DNA from: Aeromicrobium phoceense
GTDB taxonomy: Bacteria > Actinomycetota > Actinomycetes > Propionibacteriales > Nocardioidaceae
Assembly: GCF_013868155.1 (NCBI RefSeq)
Contig: NZ_JACEOG010000001.1
Span: 2,494,193-2,558,192, forward strand
DNA length: 64,000 nucleotides
Direction of reading: 5' to 3'
Both the position numbers and the translations under genes were made by a program. The notes beneath the pieces were generated by a model that was not told the DNA's origin, did not search any database, and saw only the letters and a program-made list of their open reading frames with translations. Below, piece after piece: positions 7,717 to 16,678 of the stretch; the first letter of the stretch is position 1, and the number at the start of each line of letters is the position of its first letter.

Positions 7717-10227
7717 TCAGCGCAGCTCGGCCCCGAGTGTCGCGGCGGCCGCGACGATCTGCTCGCGCGCGGCCTTGATGTCGGCGTCGGTGAGCGTGCG
7801 GTCCTCGGCACGCAGGCGCACCTTGAACGCGAGGGACTTGCGGCCCTCGCCGACCTGGTCACCGGTGTACACGTCGAACAGTCGCACCGACTCCAGCAGC
7901 GGGCTCGCCGACGCGATCGCCGACTCCAGCTCGCCCGCGGTCAGGGCGGCGTCCACCGTGAAGGCGAAGTCCTCCTTCGCGACCGGGAAGGCCGAGAAGT
8001 GCGGCTTCGGGCCGATCGCGGGCGCGGACTCGATGAGTGCGTCGAGGTCGAGCTCGCCGGCGGCCACGCGGCCCGGGAGGCCGTAGGTCTCGGCAACCTT
8101 GGGGTGCAGCTCGCCGACGTGGCCGACGACGCGGCCGTCGATGCTGAGTCGGGCACAGCGACCCGGGTGGAAGGGAGCGAGGCTCGCCGCCTCCACCGTC
8201 AGGTCGACGTGCAGGTTCGCCGCGACGCGCTGGGCGATTGCGAGCGCGTCGGTCCAGGCGACGGCGCGACCCGGGCCGGCCCAGCCGGAGCGCGTGCGCT
8301 CCCCCACCAGCACGAAGCCGGTGTGGCGGGGCTGCTCGGGCAGGGCCGCGTCGAGGGCGGCGAGCTCCTCGTCGGTGGGGCGCCGGTCGACGCCGAGGAT
8401 CGGCGCCGCGGGGCTTCCCTCGCGCGGGTGGAACACGCGCCCGATCTCGCTCAGGGCGACCGACTCGTGGCCGCGTCCGATGTTGAGCGACGCCGCGCGC
8501 AGCAGGCCGATCAGCAGCGTGGGCGTCAGGCCGGGCTCCTCGGCCGACAGCGGGTTCGCCAGCCGGACGAGCTCGCGCCGCGCGTCCTCGGGGGGCAGGC
8601 CCAGCTTGTCGAGGTCGGCAGGGCCGACGAACGGCAGCGTGGTGACCTCGACGAGACCCGCTCCGGCGAGCACGTGGCCCACGCGACGCCGCAGCTCCTG
8701 GTCGCGCGACAGGCCCCGTCCGCCCGTGGGCGTGGGCAGCACCGAGGGGACGTTCTCGTACCCGGCGGTGCGCAGCGCCTCCTCGACGAAGTCGTAGGGG
8801 TCGTTCAGGTCGAACCGCCAGGACGGCGGGGTGACCGTGAAGCGGTCACCGGCGAGCTCGACCGCGCAGCCGTTGCGCTCGAAGGTGTCCTGCGCCTGCT
8901 CGGGCGTGATCGGCAGGCCACTGATGCGGGCCGGCAGGTCGGTGGAGAGCGTGACGGGCTTGCGCGAAGGCGCGGTTCCCACGACCGTGGCGCCGGGCGC
9001 GAGCGTGCCGCCGGCCAGCTCGACCAGCAGCTCGGCCACCCGGGCCGCGCCGACGAGCGGCAGCTCCGGGTCGACACCACGCTCGTAGCGCTTGGCGGCC
9101 TCCGACGGCAGCTTGTGGCGCTTGACCGCGCGGAAGATCGTCACCGGATCCCAGTAGGCGGCCTCGACCAGGACATCGGTCGTCGTGGCGTCGATCTCGG
9201 TGTGGTCGCCGCCCATGACGCCGGCGAGTCCGATCGGCCCGGACGAGTCCGCCACCAGCAGGTCCTCGGTGGTGAGGGCACGGTCGACGCCGTCGAGGGT
9301 CGTGAGTCGCTCACCCTCGGTCGCGCGGCGCACCACGATCTCGCCGTTGACCTTGGCGCGGTCGTAGCAGTGGTTGGGCTGGCCCAGCTCGAGCATCACG
9401 TAGTTGCTGATGTCGACGGTGAGCGAGATCGGCCGCATGCCGGCGTCGGCGATGCGCTTGGCCATCCAGGCCGGCGTGGTGGCCGACGGATCGATGCCCT
9501 CCACCACGAGCGTGGTGAAGACGGGGCAGCCCGCGGGGTCCTCGACGCGCACGGGGTACGCGGGGGTGTCGGCGGACGGCACCTCGCGGTCGGCGGGGTC
9601 GGTGAACGGCACGTCGAACGCGAGAGCGGTGTCCCGGGCGACACCGCGCAGGCTCAGCGCGTAGGCGCGGTCGGGGTTGACCTCGAGGTCGAGGGTCTGG
9701 TCGTCGAGGCCCAGCAGCGCGATCGCGTCGTCGCCGGGCTCGGCCGAGCCGGCCGGCAGCACGACGATGCCGTGGGCCGAGGTCTCGTCGTCGGCCAGGC
9801 CCAGCTCGGTGGTGGAGCAGATCATGCCGTCGGACACGTGGCCGTAGGTCTTGCGCGAGCCGATCTCGAAGCCGAGCGCGGGCAGGTAGGTGCCGGGAAG
9901 CGACACCACGACCAGGTCGCCGACGCCGAAGTTGTGGGCGCCGCAGACGATGCCGCGCGACGGCACGTCCTCGCCGGGGGCGTCGGGCACGGACGGATCG
10001 TTCTGCGCGCCGACGTCGACCCGGCACCAGTTGATCGTCTTGCCGTTCTTCTGCTCCTCGGGCGAGATCGCCAGGACGCGACCGACGGTCAGCGGACCGC
10101 TGAGCCCGCCGCCGACGATCTCCTCCAGCTTGAGGTCGTACATCGTCAGGCGGTCGGCCAGCTGCTCCGTCGTGACGGCATCGGGAAGCTCGACGAGTGA
10201 CCGCAGCCACTCCACGGGGACACGCAT
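7717..10227 (-). CDS. pheT: Phenylalanine--tRNA ligase beta subunit
   Basis: Structural and tRNA-binding subunit of the heterotetrameric PheRS. The 836-residue protein begins MRVPVEWLRSLVELPD and includes the EMAP-like tRNA-binding OB domain (about residues 40-150, VVCGAHNFGVGDLVVVSLPG), the B3/B4 editing region (about 215-380), the B5 domain and the catalytic-like core. It ends with the FDX-ACB anticodon-binding domain (SAFPVAKEDFAFTVD near residue 755). Start ATG 10227 is one base after the pheS stop, giving tight coupling. Length matches other actinobacterial PheT. Confidence 0.96.
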   Translation of the reverse strand: MRVPVEWLRSLVELPDAVTTEQLADRLTMYDLKLEEIVGGGLSGPLTVGRVLAISPEEQKNGKTINWCRVDVGAQNDPSVPDAPGEDVPSRGIVCGAHNFGVGDLVVVSLPGTYLPALGFEIGSRKTYGHVSDGMICSTTELGLADDETSAHGIVVLPAGSAEPGDDAIALLGLDDQTLDLEVNPDRAYALSLRGVARDTALAFDVPFTDPADREVPSADTPAYPVRVEDPAGCPVFTTLVVEGIDPSATTPAWMAKRIADAGMRPISLTVDISNYVMLELGQPNHCYDRAKVNGEIVVRRATEGERLTTLDGVDRALTTEDLLVADSSGPIGLAGVMGGDHTEIDATTTDVLVEAAYWDPVTIFRAVKRHKLPSEAAKRYERGVDPELPLVGAARVAELLVELAGGTLAPGATVVGTAPSRKPVTLSTDLPARISGLPITPEQAQDTFERNGCAVELAGDRFTVTPPSWRFDLNDPYDFVEEALRTAGYENVPSVLPTPTGGRGLSRDQELRRRVGHVLAGAGLVEVTTLPFVGPADLDKLGLPPEDARRELVRLANPLSAEEPGLTPTLLIGLLRAASLNIGRGHESVALSEIGRVFHPREGSPAAPILGVDRRPTDEELAALDAALPEQPRHTGFVLVGERTRSGWAGPGRAVAWTDALAIAQRVAANLHVDLTVEAASLAPFHPGRCARLSIDGRVVGHVGELHPKVAETYGLPGRVAAGELDLDALIESAPAIGPKPHFSAFPVAKEDFAFTVDAALTAGELESAIASASPLLESVRLFDVYTGDQVGEGRKSLAFKVRLRAEDRTLTDADIKAAREQIVAAAATLGAELR

Positions 10228-10228
10228 G

Positions 10229-11332
10229 TCAGAGACCAACTCCGAAGGGCTCGGTGAAGCGGACGTCGCCGTCCCAGAGATCGCGCAGGTCGGCGATGTC
10301 GTAGCGGCTGGTGACGGTGCGGTCGAGGCCCATGCCGAACGCGAAGCCCGAGTACTCCTCGGGATCGACGCCGCACGCGACCAGGACACGGGGGTTCACG
10401 ACGCCGCAGCCACCCCACTCGACCCAGCCCTCGCCGCCGCACGTCCGGCACGAGGCGACCTCGGCGGGATCGTTGTGGCACACGTAGCAGAGCAGGTCGA
10501 CCTCGGCGCTGGGCTCGGTGAACGGGAAGTAGGAGGGACGGAACCGGGTGGTGATCTCGGTGCCGTAGACGGCGCGCGCGAAGTGGTCGAGCGTGCCCTT
10601 GAGGTGCGCCATCGACAGGCCCTTGTCGATCGCCAGGCCCTCGACCTGGTGGAAGACGGGCATGTGCGTCGCGTCGGCCTCGTCGGTGCGGTAGACGCGA
10701 CCGGGGCAGACGATGTAGATCGGGGGCTGGCGGGTGAGCATCGTGCGCGCCTGCACCGGCGAGGTGTGGGTCCGCAGCACCATCGCGGCCGACTCAGGGT
10801 CGAGCCAGAACGTGTCCTGCATCGTGCGTGCCGGGTGGTCGGGGCCCAGGTTGAGGGCGTCGAAGTTCAGCCACTCGGCCTCGACCTCGGGGCCCTCGGC
10901 CACCTCCCAGCCCATCGCGACGAAGATGTCGGCGACGTGCTCCTGGATCGTGGTGATCGGGTGACGCGCGCCGACCGGCTCGATGTCGACCGGCAGCGTG
11001 ACGTCGACGGTCTCGGCGGCGAGGCGGCGCTCGAACTCGACGGCCTCGACCTCGGCCGTGCGGGCGGCCAGGGCCTTGTTCACGGCGCCACGGGCCTGAC
11101 CGACCCGCTGGCCGGCGTCCTTGCGGGCGGCGGGCGGCAGCGCGCCGATCTCGCGGTTGGCCAGCGCGAGAGGCGAGCGATCGCCCGTGTGGTCGATGCG
11201 CACCTGCTTGAGGGCGTCGAGGGACTCGGCCGCGGCGATCGCCGCGAGGGCCTCGTCACGCATGCGTTCGACCTCGTCGGCGCGCAGGGGCGTCACCTCG
11301 ACCGGGTCGTAGTCGGAATTGGGCGCAGACAC
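10229..11332 (-). CDS. pheS: Phenylalanine--tRNA ligase alpha subunit
   Basis: Catalytic subunit of PheRS, charging tRNA-Phe in the cytosol. The 367-residue protein has an N-terminal coiled coil (about residues 15-100, LRADEVERMRDEALAAI) and the class II aminoacyl-tRNA synthetase core: motif 2 (CPGRVYRTDEADATHMPVFHQ in part) and motif 3 (GFAFGMGLDRTVTSRYDI). A cysteine pair in SCRTCGGEGWVEWGG is typical of PheS. pheS and pheT are adjacent with one base between them. The pheS start is 21 bases from the histidine-kinase stop, so the trmH-kinase-pheST genes are likely one transcript. Confidence 0.96.
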   Translation of the reverse strand: MSAPNSDYDPVEVTPLRADEVERMRDEALAAIAAAESLDALKQVRIDHTGDRSPLALANREIGALPPAARKDAGQRVGQARGAVNKALAARTAEVEAVEFERRLAAETVDVTLPVDIEPVGARHPITTIQEHVADIFVAMGWEVAEGPEVEAEWLNFDALNLGPDHPARTMQDTFWLDPESAAMVLRTHTSPVQARTMLTRQPPIYIVCPGRVYRTDEADATHMPVFHQVEGLAIDKGLSMAHLKGTLDHFARAVYGTEITTRFRPSYFPFTEPSAEVDLLCYVCHNDPAEVASCRTCGGEGWVEWGGCGVVNPRVLVACGVDPEEYSGFAFGMGLDRTVTSRYDIADLRDLWDGDVRFTEPFGVGL

Positions 11333-11353
11333 GCCCTCGAGTCTATCGGCGTG

Positions 11354-12391
11354 TCAGGACGCCATGGTGTCCGGCTCGTTCACCGGGAACCACACGCAGA
11401 TCGACGCTCCCCCACCCTCGGCGTCCTCGATGACGATCGACCCGCCGTGCTGGTCGACGACGCCGCGCACGATGAACATGCCCAGGCCGCTGCCGGCACC
11501 GGGGCCCGACCTCCAGAAGCGGCTGAAGATGCGGACCCGCGACTCCTCGGGAATGCCCGGGCCACGGTCGATGATCCGCACGACCACGCCGTCGATGTCG
11601 CCGCGCGGCTCGGCGGCCACGACGACCTCACGGAGCCCCTCACCGTGGCGGATCGCGTTCTCGACGAGGTTGGTGAGCACCTGGGTGACGCGGTCGGCGT
11701 CGCCCCACACCACCGGCACCTCGCCCTCGACGCGGGGCTGGGGAGGCTCGTCGACCGCGGAGAAGACCGAGTTCAGGACCCGGCCCGCGAGCTCGTCGAG
11801 CTGGACCGGCTCGGTGCGCAGCGACAGTCGTCCGGCGTCGATGCGCGCGGCATCGAGCAGCTCGGTGATGAGGCGGCTCAACCGGTCGGCGTCGGCGTCG
11901 ATGGTCTGCAGCATGAACAGACGCTGGTCCTCGGTGAAGGCGTCCCAGCGACTCAGCAGCGTGGCCGAGAAGCCCTTGATGCCGGTCAGCGGCGAGCGCA
12001 GCTCGTGGGCGACCGTGGCCACCATGTCGGACTTCTGCCGGTCGCGCTGCAGACGCACGCGTGCGTTGCGCATGCTCACGATCACCTTGATGACCCGGCC
12101 CGCAGGCCGCTCGCGCACGAGGGAGGCGGTGATGAGGTACTCGCTGCCGCGCGGGGAGTACCAGGAGGACTCGCTGATGCGCTTGCGGATCGCGAGCCCG
12201 TCGTACGGGTGGACGGAGTCGAACCAGCTGTTGCCGGCGAGGTCGTCGAACGGGACCGCGTCCCGCAGGTCCATCCCGATCATCTCGTCGCCCTCGGCAC
12301 GCGCCCAGTAGCGGACCCACTTGTTCGCCAGTGTCACCTTGGCGTGCTCGTCGGCGACGATGATGCCGTCTGGGAAGTCTTCGAAGGGCAC
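11354..12391 (-). CDS. PAS-domain sensor histidine kinase without transmembrane segment
   Basis: A 345-residue soluble sensor kinase. Residues 1-110 form a PAS-like sensor (FPDGIIVADEHAKVTLANKWV), followed by a HisKA dimerisation domain with phospho-acceptor His129 in VATVAHELRSPLTGIKG, and a HATPase_c domain with N box LVENAIRHG, G1 box DRGPGIP and G2 box GSGLGMFIV. No membrane helix is visible, so it should sense a cytosolic signal. No response regulator lies beside it. Its place between trmH and pheS is one I recall from related Nocardioidaceae, which suggests a conserved but undefined role. The start MPFEDFPDG fits the beginning of the PAS fold. Confidence 0.88.
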   Translation of the reverse strand: MPFEDFPDGIIVADEHAKVTLANKWVRYWARAEGDEMIGMDLRDAVPFDDLAGNSWFDSVHPYDGLAIRKRISESSWYSPRGSEYLITASLVRERPAGRVIKVIVSMRNARVRLQRDRQKSDMVATVAHELRSPLTGIKGFSATLLSRWDAFTEDQRLFMLQTIDADADRLSRLITELLDAARIDAGRLSLRTEPVQLDELAGRVLNSVFSAVDEPPQPRVEGEVPVVWGDADRVTQVLTNLVENAIRHGEGLREVVVAAEPRGDIDGVVVRIIDRGPGIPEESRVRIFSRFWRSGPGAGSGLGMFIVRGVVDQHGGSIVIEDAEGGGASICVWFPVNEPDTMAS

Positions 12392-12400
12392 GGCCAGAGC

Positions 12401-13189
12401 CTAGCCCTGCTCGCGCGCGGAGGCGTAGAGGCAGACCGCCGCGGCGGTGGCCAGGTTCAGGCTCTCGGCGCGGCCCAGGATGGGCACGTGGACCACCCGG
12501 TCGGCGGCGGCCGCCCACGCGGCGGGAAGGCCGTGGGCCTCGTTGCCCATCATCCAGGTGGTGGGCGCCGTGAGGTCGAGGTCGGCGTCGAACAGGCCGG
12601 TCTCACCGGCGCCGTCGGCGGCGAGCACCTGGCAGCCGCGGCGCTGGAGCTCGGCGATGGTCGCCTCGACGTCGCGCTCGATGGCGATCGGCAGGTGGAA
12701 AAGGGAGCCCGCGGTGGCGCGCACGACCTTGGGGTTGAGGGGGTCGACGCTGTCGCCGGCCACGACGACGCCGGCCGCTCCGGCCGCGTCGGCGCACCGA
12801 ATGACGGCCCCCAGGTTGCCGGGATCGCGGATCTCGGCGCAGACCACCACGAGTCGCGCGTCCTGCGGGACGTCGGCCAGCGTGGTGAGGATCGAGTGGC
12901 AGCGAGCCACGACTCCCTGCGGGGTGACGGAGTCGGCGATCTCCTCGACGACGTCGTCGGTGACGACGTGCCAGGTCTCGGCACGCTCGGCCAGCTCGGG
13001 GTGGCGCTCGGTGGCGTCCACCGTGGCGAAGACCTCGATGACCGCGCCCGGCGCATCGAGGGCCTCGCGCACGGCCTGGGGGCCCTCGGCGAGGAACTCG
13101 CCGGTCTTGGCCCGGAACGCACGCGTGGCGAGCCGCCGAGCGGTCTTGACCCGTCCGGAACGGACGGTCAGATCGCCGGGGCTCGCCAC
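12401..13189 (-). CDS. TrmH/SpoU-family RNA 2'-O-methyltransferase
   Basis: Predicted rRNA or tRNA ribose methyltransferase of 262 residues using S-adenosylmethionine. The N-terminal substrate-binding domain (RAFRAKTGEFLAEGPQAVREA) is followed by the knotted SPOUT catalytic domain. Motif 1 is EIRDPGNLGAVIRCADAAGA, motif 2 is TWMMGNEAHGLP and motif 3 is ILGRAESLNLATAAAVCLY, which contains the deep trefoil-knot segment. The domain order matches actinobacterial TsnR/RlmB-like proteins located next to rplT, but the exact nucleotide is unknown. It lies 20 bases downstream of rplT, on the same strand, and 9 bases upstream of the kinase gene. Confidence 0.9.
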   Translation of the reverse strand: MASPGDLTVRSGRVKTARRLATRAFRAKTGEFLAEGPQAVREALDAPGAVIEVFATVDATERHPELAERAETWHVVTDDVVEEIADSVTPQGVVARCHSILTTLADVPQDARLVVVCAEIRDPGNLGAVIRCADAAGAAGVVVAGDSVDPLNPKVVRATAGSLFHLPIAIERDVEATIAELQRRGCQVLAADGAGETGLFDADLDLTAPTTWMMGNEAHGLPAAWAAAADRVVHVPILGRAESLNLATAAAVCLYASAREQG

Positions 13190-13209
13190 GTCGTGAGCTG
13201 AGCCGGAGC

Positions 13210-13602
13210 TCAGACGGCCGAGTCGGCCTTGGGAGCGTTGACGTCCTCGGGGAGGTTCGCCTTGGCGACCTCGACGAGGGCGTTGAACGCCGCGATGTCG
13301 TTGACGGCCAGATCCGCGAGGATCTTGCGGTCGACCTCGACCTCGGCGGCCTTCAGGCCCTGGATGAAGCGGTTGTACGTGATGCCCTGCGCACGCGCGG
13401 CGGCGTTGATGCGCTGGATCCAGAGACGACGGAAGTCGCCCTTGCGAGCCTTGCGGTCGTTGTACGAGTAGACCAGCGAGTGGGTGACCTGCTCCTTGGC
13501 CTTGCGGTACAGGCGCGAGCGCTGTCCGCGGTAGCCGGAGGCCCGCTCGAGGATCTCGCGGCGCTTCTTCTGCGCGTTCACTGAACGCTTGACGCGTGCC
13601 AC
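13210..13602 (-). CDS. rplT: 50S ribosomal protein L20
   Basis: Ribosomal large-subunit assembly protein of 130 residues, binding 23S rRNA. It has the basic N-terminal extension ([18 protein letters not shown]) and the conserved [21 protein letters not shown] core. The start codon is GTG. It is the third gene of the infC-rpmI-rplT operon, with 39 bases between rpmI and rplT. The acidic C-terminal ten residues are an actinobacterial extension. Confidence 0.97.
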   Translation of the reverse strand: MARVKRSVNAQKKRREILERASGYRGQRSRLYRKAKEQVTHSLVYSYNDRKARKGDFRRLWIQRINAAARAQGITYNRFIQGLKAAEVEVDRKILADLAVNDIAAFNALVEVAKANLPEDVNAPKADSAV

Positions 13603-13641
13603 AGTGTTACTCCTTCAAATCTTCGTAAAGTTCGGGGGCGC

Positions 13642-13836
13642 TCAGAGACCGAGCAGCTTCTTGACCTGCTTGGTGTCAGCCTTCGACACCGACGTCGTGC
13701 CGTCGAGGCGGCGCTTTCGGGTCGAGGACTTGACCTCCAAGAGGTGGCGGCGGTTGGTCTGCTCGCGGCGGAGCTTGCCCTTGCCGGTGATCTTGATGCG
13801 CTTCTTCATGCCCGAGTGGGGCTTGAACTTCGGCAC
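13642..13836 (-). CDS. rpmI: 50S ribosomal protein L35
   Basis: A 64-residue basic ribosomal protein, the usual size. [20 protein letters not shown] is the diagnostic start, followed by the [11 protein letters not shown] segment. It sits between infC (2-base gap) and rplT, the universal order of this operon. The short gap to infC indicates translational coupling. Confidence 0.97.
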   Translation of the reverse strand: MPKFKPHSGMKKRIKITGKGKLRREQTNRRHLLEVKSSTRKRRLDGTTSVSKADTKQVKKLLGL

Positions 13837-13838
13837 GG

Positions 13839-14528
13839 TTATGCCTCCATGTCTGGATCGAGGTTCTCGGAGCGCCGGCGAGGCTTCTTCGGCGGCGCTG
13901 TCTTCTGGTGTTCTTCGCGATGGACCTTCTCGGCCTCGGCCTCGGCCTCGCGCTCAGCCTCGCGGGCGGCGGTGGTCACGGCCTTCTCGGCCTTGACCTC
14001 GGCCTGCGCCTCGGACTTCTTCTTGTGAGGTCCAAGCACCATCGTCATGTTGCGACCGTCCTGGCGGGCGTTCGACTCGATGAAGCCGAGATCCTCCACG
14101 TCGGCGGCGAGCTTCTGCAGCAGCCGGAACCCCAGCTCGGGACGGTGCTGCTCGCGGCCGCGGAACATGATCGTGATCTTGACCTTGTCTCCGGCCTTCA
14201 GGAACCGCACGACGTGACCCTTCTTGGTGTCGTAGTCGTGCTGGTCGATCTTCGGGCGGAGCTTCATCTCCTTGATGACCGTGTTCGTCTGGTTGCGTCG
14301 CGACTCGCGCGCCTTCTGGGCGGCTTCGTACTTGAACTTGCCGAAGTCCATGAGGCGGCAGACCGGGGGCCGGGCCTGGGGGGCGACCTCGACGAGATCG
14401 AGATCGGCCTCGGCGGCCAGGCGCAGGGCATCTTCGATGCGAACGATGCCGACCTGTTCACCGCTGGGTCCGACGAGCCGGACCTCCGGTACGCGAATGC
14501 GCTCGTTGACGCGCAGATCTGTGCTGAT
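13839..14528 (-). CDS. infC: Translation initiation factor IF-3, AUC start codon
   Basis: IF-3 binds the 30S subunit and checks start-codon pairing. The protein has about 229 residues: N-terminal domain ([19 protein letters not shown]), linker, C-terminal domain ([21 protein letters not shown] and [12 protein letters not shown]), and a charged Lys/Glu/Ala-rich tail of about 55 residues seen in actinobacterial IF-3. No ATG, GTG or TTG lies at the family start. A strong AGGAGG ends four bases before an ATC codon (14526-14528) immediately before AGC ACA GAT, so I call ATC the start. Non-AUG start codons of the AUU class on infC are known to allow self-regulation. The open frame continues upstream through the leader, which is not similar to IF-3. 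Confidence 0.93.
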   Translation of the reverse strand: MSTDLRVNERIRVPEVRLVGPSGEQVGIVRIEDALRLAAEADLDLVEVAPQARPPVCRLMDFGKFKYEAAQKARESRRNQTNTVIKEMKLRPKIDQHDYDTKKGHVVRFLKAGDKVKITIMFRGREQHRPELGFRLLQKLAADVEDLGFIESNARQDGRNMTMVLGPHKKKSEAQAEVKAEKAVTTAAREAEREAEAEAEKVHREEHQKTAPPKKPRRRSENLDPDMEA

Positions 14529-14560
14529 GGATCCTCCTGAGATCGGGTTTGGAGGACACG

Positions 14561-14593
14561 AAAAAGGTGGCCTCCGTCGAAGCGAAAGCCACC
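14561..14593 (-). terminator. Terminator-like hairpin in the infC leader
   Basis: Minus-strand stem of 11 pairs (GGTGGCTTTCG with CGGAGGCCACC, two G-U pairs, six-base loop) followed by TTTTTC. It lies about 30 bases before the infC start inside the untranslated leader, so it would act as an attenuator rather than as the end of a gene. Leaders of infC-rpmI-rplT operons are commonly attenuated through L20 or other factors; which factor acts here is not visible. Confidence 0.7.
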
Positions 14594-14770
14594 ACACGCA
14601 CCGTACGGTGCCGCACGCCACGAGATCGTCCGAGAACGACCCGCAGCGGGTGACCCCCGGATCCTTGAACCCGGCAGGTGGGAGTGACCTCCACTTCAGT
14701 CAACCATGTTAGCAGCCGATTCGTTCCCGGAGGAAATCGGGACGAAACACCGGCGAGTCAGACTGGTCGC
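14594..14770. promoter_or_regulatory. Divergent intergenic region: infC leader and promoter zone
   Basis: This stretch separates infC from the divergent ACT-GNAT gene. It holds a perfect 14-base palindrome GCACCGTACGGTGC (14598-14611), which on the minus strand precedes the terminator hairpin and could be a competing stem. Promoters for both directions must lie here; the segment near 14690-14710 is less GC-rich, but I do not call boxes. An open frame across it on the minus strand runs into infC and shows no protein family. Confidence 0.5.
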
Positions 14771-15772
14771 ATGATGTGGCGCGTGCGGACGACCCTGAAG
14801 AACCGACCCGGCATCCTGGCCGAGATCGCCCTCGCGTGCGGGCAGGCCGAGGTGAACATCGCGAGCATGCAGGTGTTCCCCGGCGACCCGACCGTGACCG
14901 ACGAGTTCGTGGTGACCGCGTCCCCGGGCATGACCGACCTGCAGCTGGCCGAGGTGTTCGAGAAGGCCGGCGGCACGCGCGTGGCCGTGACCCGCACGGG
15001 TCCCGACGCCCTCGACGACGAGGCGACCCGCTACCTGCGCGGCATGCACGAGGTGCTGGAGGGCGGGCGCGACGTCGAGAGCGTGCTGCGCGACCTGCTG
15101 GGCACCACTCCCCCGGACGTCCTGGACTACAACGGCCACGACGTGCTGGACCTGCAGCGCCGCAACGGCACGAGCCTGAGGATCAGCCGGGCCGTCCCCT
15201 TCACGCCGGCCGAGCGGTCCCGGGCGCAGGCGCTGCTCTCCCTCGTCAGCGACGCGGGGATGGACGTGCCGCTGCTCCAGCCGGCCCAGCGGACCCCGTT
15301 GCCGCTGACGCGCCGGGCCACCCTCGCCGACATCGAGGGCGTCGCCGCCCTGCACCAGCGCTGCAGCGCCGAGACGCTCTACCACCGCTACCAGGCACCG
15401 CTGCGGATGCCGATGACCACGCGGCTGGCACGTCGGCTCGTCGTCCCCGACAGCGGCATGGCCGTCGTCGTGCAGTCGGGCCTGGACATCGTCGGCCACG
15501 GCCTGGTGGAGCAGGTCGAGGACCGGTGGACGTTCCACCTGATCGTCGAGGACGCGTGGCAGGGCCGGGGCATCGGCACGATGCTCGTCAAGCAGGGCGC
15601 CGGACGGGCCCGGGCGCTCGGCGCCCAGCGGCTGACCTTCGTCACGGCCACCGCGAACGACACCCTGCTGCGCACGGTGGGACGTGCCGGGTTCGTCGCC
15701 CGGGTCGAGCGGCACGACGGGAACGTCCACATCACGGTGCCGCTGACGGGCGTGACACCGCTGCAGGACTAG
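14771..15772 (+). CDS. ACT domain-GNAT acetyltransferase fusion
   Basis: A protein of about 333 residues joining an N-terminal ACT domain (MWRVRTTLKNRPGILAEI through residue 75, typical for small-ligand sensing) to a C-terminal GNAT N-acetyltransferase domain (about residues 185-325). The GNAT acetyl-CoA loop is WQGRGIGTMLVKQG (motif A, Q/RxxGxG/A). The middle 90 residues link them. ACT-GNAT fusions can be protein lysine acetyltransferases controlled by amino acids, as shown for mycobacterial KATms-like enzymes with other sensor domains; here the ligand and target are unknown. Two adjacent ATGs (14771, 14774) are possible. The stop overlaps the stop of the convergent sseB-like gene in CTAG. 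Confidence 0.83.
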   Translation: MMWRVRTTLKNRPGILAEIALACGQAEVNIASMQVFPGDPTVTDEFVVTASPGMTDLQLAEVFEKAGGTRVAVTRTGPDALDDEATRYLRGMHEVLEGGRDVESVLRDLLGTTPPDVLDYNGHDVLDLQRRNGTSLRISRAVPFTPAERSRAQALLSLVSDAGMDVPLLQPAQRTPLPLTRRATLADIEGVAALHQRCSAETLYHRYQAPLRMPMTTRLARRLVVPDSGMAVVVQSGLDIVGHGLVEQVEDRWTFHLIVEDAWQGRGIGTMLVKQGAGRARALGAQRLTFVTATANDTLLRTVGRAGFVARVERHDGNVHITVPLTGVTPLQD

Positions 15773-16257
15773 TCGCCCGCCGGCTCGATCCAGGCGGTGC
15801 CGGCGGCTGTGCGCACCAGCACGTGCTCGGCCGCGACGTGCTCGAGGTCCTCGGTCTCCACGACCCCGAAGGTGGGCTGGCCGAGATCGAGCAGCATGGC
15901 CGAGGCGCCGTCGGCGAGGGCAGCCCGTGCGGCGTCGCGGCCGAAGACGGGCACGGGACGCGAGGTCGGGTTCCAGCGGCTCATCGTCTCCAGCGAGCTG
16001 AACGCCAGCAGTGCGGTGCGCCCGTCGGCGCCCGTCATCAGGACCGCCGCCATGTCGGAGTTCTTGTCGCTGCCGTCGGTGGCCCGCTCCCCCAGCACCG
16101 CCACGACGGGGACGAACACCCGCGCCGTGCCGATCGTGGCGAGCAGCGTGGTGTCGTCGGTCAGGTCGAGGGAGGGGTCGACGGCGCCGTCGTCGCCGGG
16201 GAACGCCGGCTCGGCCAGCGAGCGTCCGCCGCCCCAGGACCCGTCGTCGTGGCTCAT
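15769..16257 (-). CDS. SseB-family protein
   Basis: A 162-residue cytosolic protein with the SseB N-terminal domain (VFVPVVAVLGERA, then ALLAFSSLETMSRWNP and VPVFGRDAARAALADGASAMLLDLGQP). The actinobacterial members are uncharacterised. The start ATG 16257 overlaps the stop of the upstream PH-domain gene (ATGA), so the two are translationally coupled. The C-terminal 40 residues, TFGVVETEDLEHVAAEHVL, are moderately conserved from memory. The gene is convergent with the ACT-GNAT gene. Confidence 0.8.
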   Translation of the reverse strand: MSHDDGSWGGGRSLAEPAFPGDDGAVDPSLDLTDDTTLLATIGTARVFVPVVAVLGERATDGSDKNSDMAAVLMTGADGRTALLAFSSLETMSRWNPTSRPVPVFGRDAARAALADGASAMLLDLGQPTFGVVETEDLEHVAAEHVLVRTAAGTAWIEPAGD

Positions 16258-16676
16258 CGCACGTGCCCGGACAACCAGGTCACGGCGTTGCGCGCCGGAT
16301 CGCCCTCGCTGCCCTGGATCGCGAACAGCGCGAAGCGGCGGCCGTCCTTCGTCTCGACGGTGGGCCACGGCGTGCCGGGGCGCATCGAGACGACGGAGAT
16401 CTCGTCCCAGCGCAGCGCGCGACGGCGCCAGCCGTTGACGAAGGTCAGCCCCTCGTCGTCGGCCGTGACGTGGCTGCGCGAGACGAACGCGGCGAACAGC
16501 GCCACGAAGCCGATGAGCACCCAGATCGTCACGGTCTGGGAGGTCGTGAACTTGTACTCCTCGGGCAGCCGGATCCCGATCAGCGCGGCGAGGACGGCGA
16601 GCACGACGACGCACGCCCACATGACGACGATGACGCCGACGGGACGGAACGTGCGTCGCGAGACTGACTGGCCCAT
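16254..16676 (-). CDS. PH domain-containing membrane protein
   Basis: A 140-residue protein with two N-terminal membrane helices (VGVIVVMWACVVVLAVLAALIG and TVTIWVLIGFVALFAAFV; each cited in part) and a C-terminal bacterial PH-like domain (VTADDEGLTFVNGWRRRALRWDEISVV). Such genes sit beside the hisG-hisE pair in many actinobacteria. It starts 2 bases after hisG ends, with an ATG at 16676 preceded by hisG coding sequence, and overlaps sseB at ATGA. The function is unknown; the PH fold is probably on the cytosolic face. Confidence 0.8.
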   Translation of the reverse strand: MGQSVSRRTFRPVGVIVVMWACVVVLAVLAALIGIRLPEEYKFTTSQTVTIWVLIGFVALFAAFVSRSHVTADDEGLTFVNGWRRRALRWDEISVVSMRPGTPWPTVETKDGRRFALFAIQGSEGDPARNAVTWLSGHVR

Positions 16677-16678
16677 CG

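Noticed and set aside
6160..13201. Very long plus-strand open frames across aspA, pheT, pheS and the kinase (over 1000 codons)
   Set aside because: They lie antisense to well-identified genes and are Arg/Gly/His-rich, a usual result of GC-rich third positions; no family similarity.
14458..14703. Leader open reading frame upstream of infC (81 codons)
   Set aside because: Overlaps infC in another frame, shows no family similarity, and lies over structured leader RNA.
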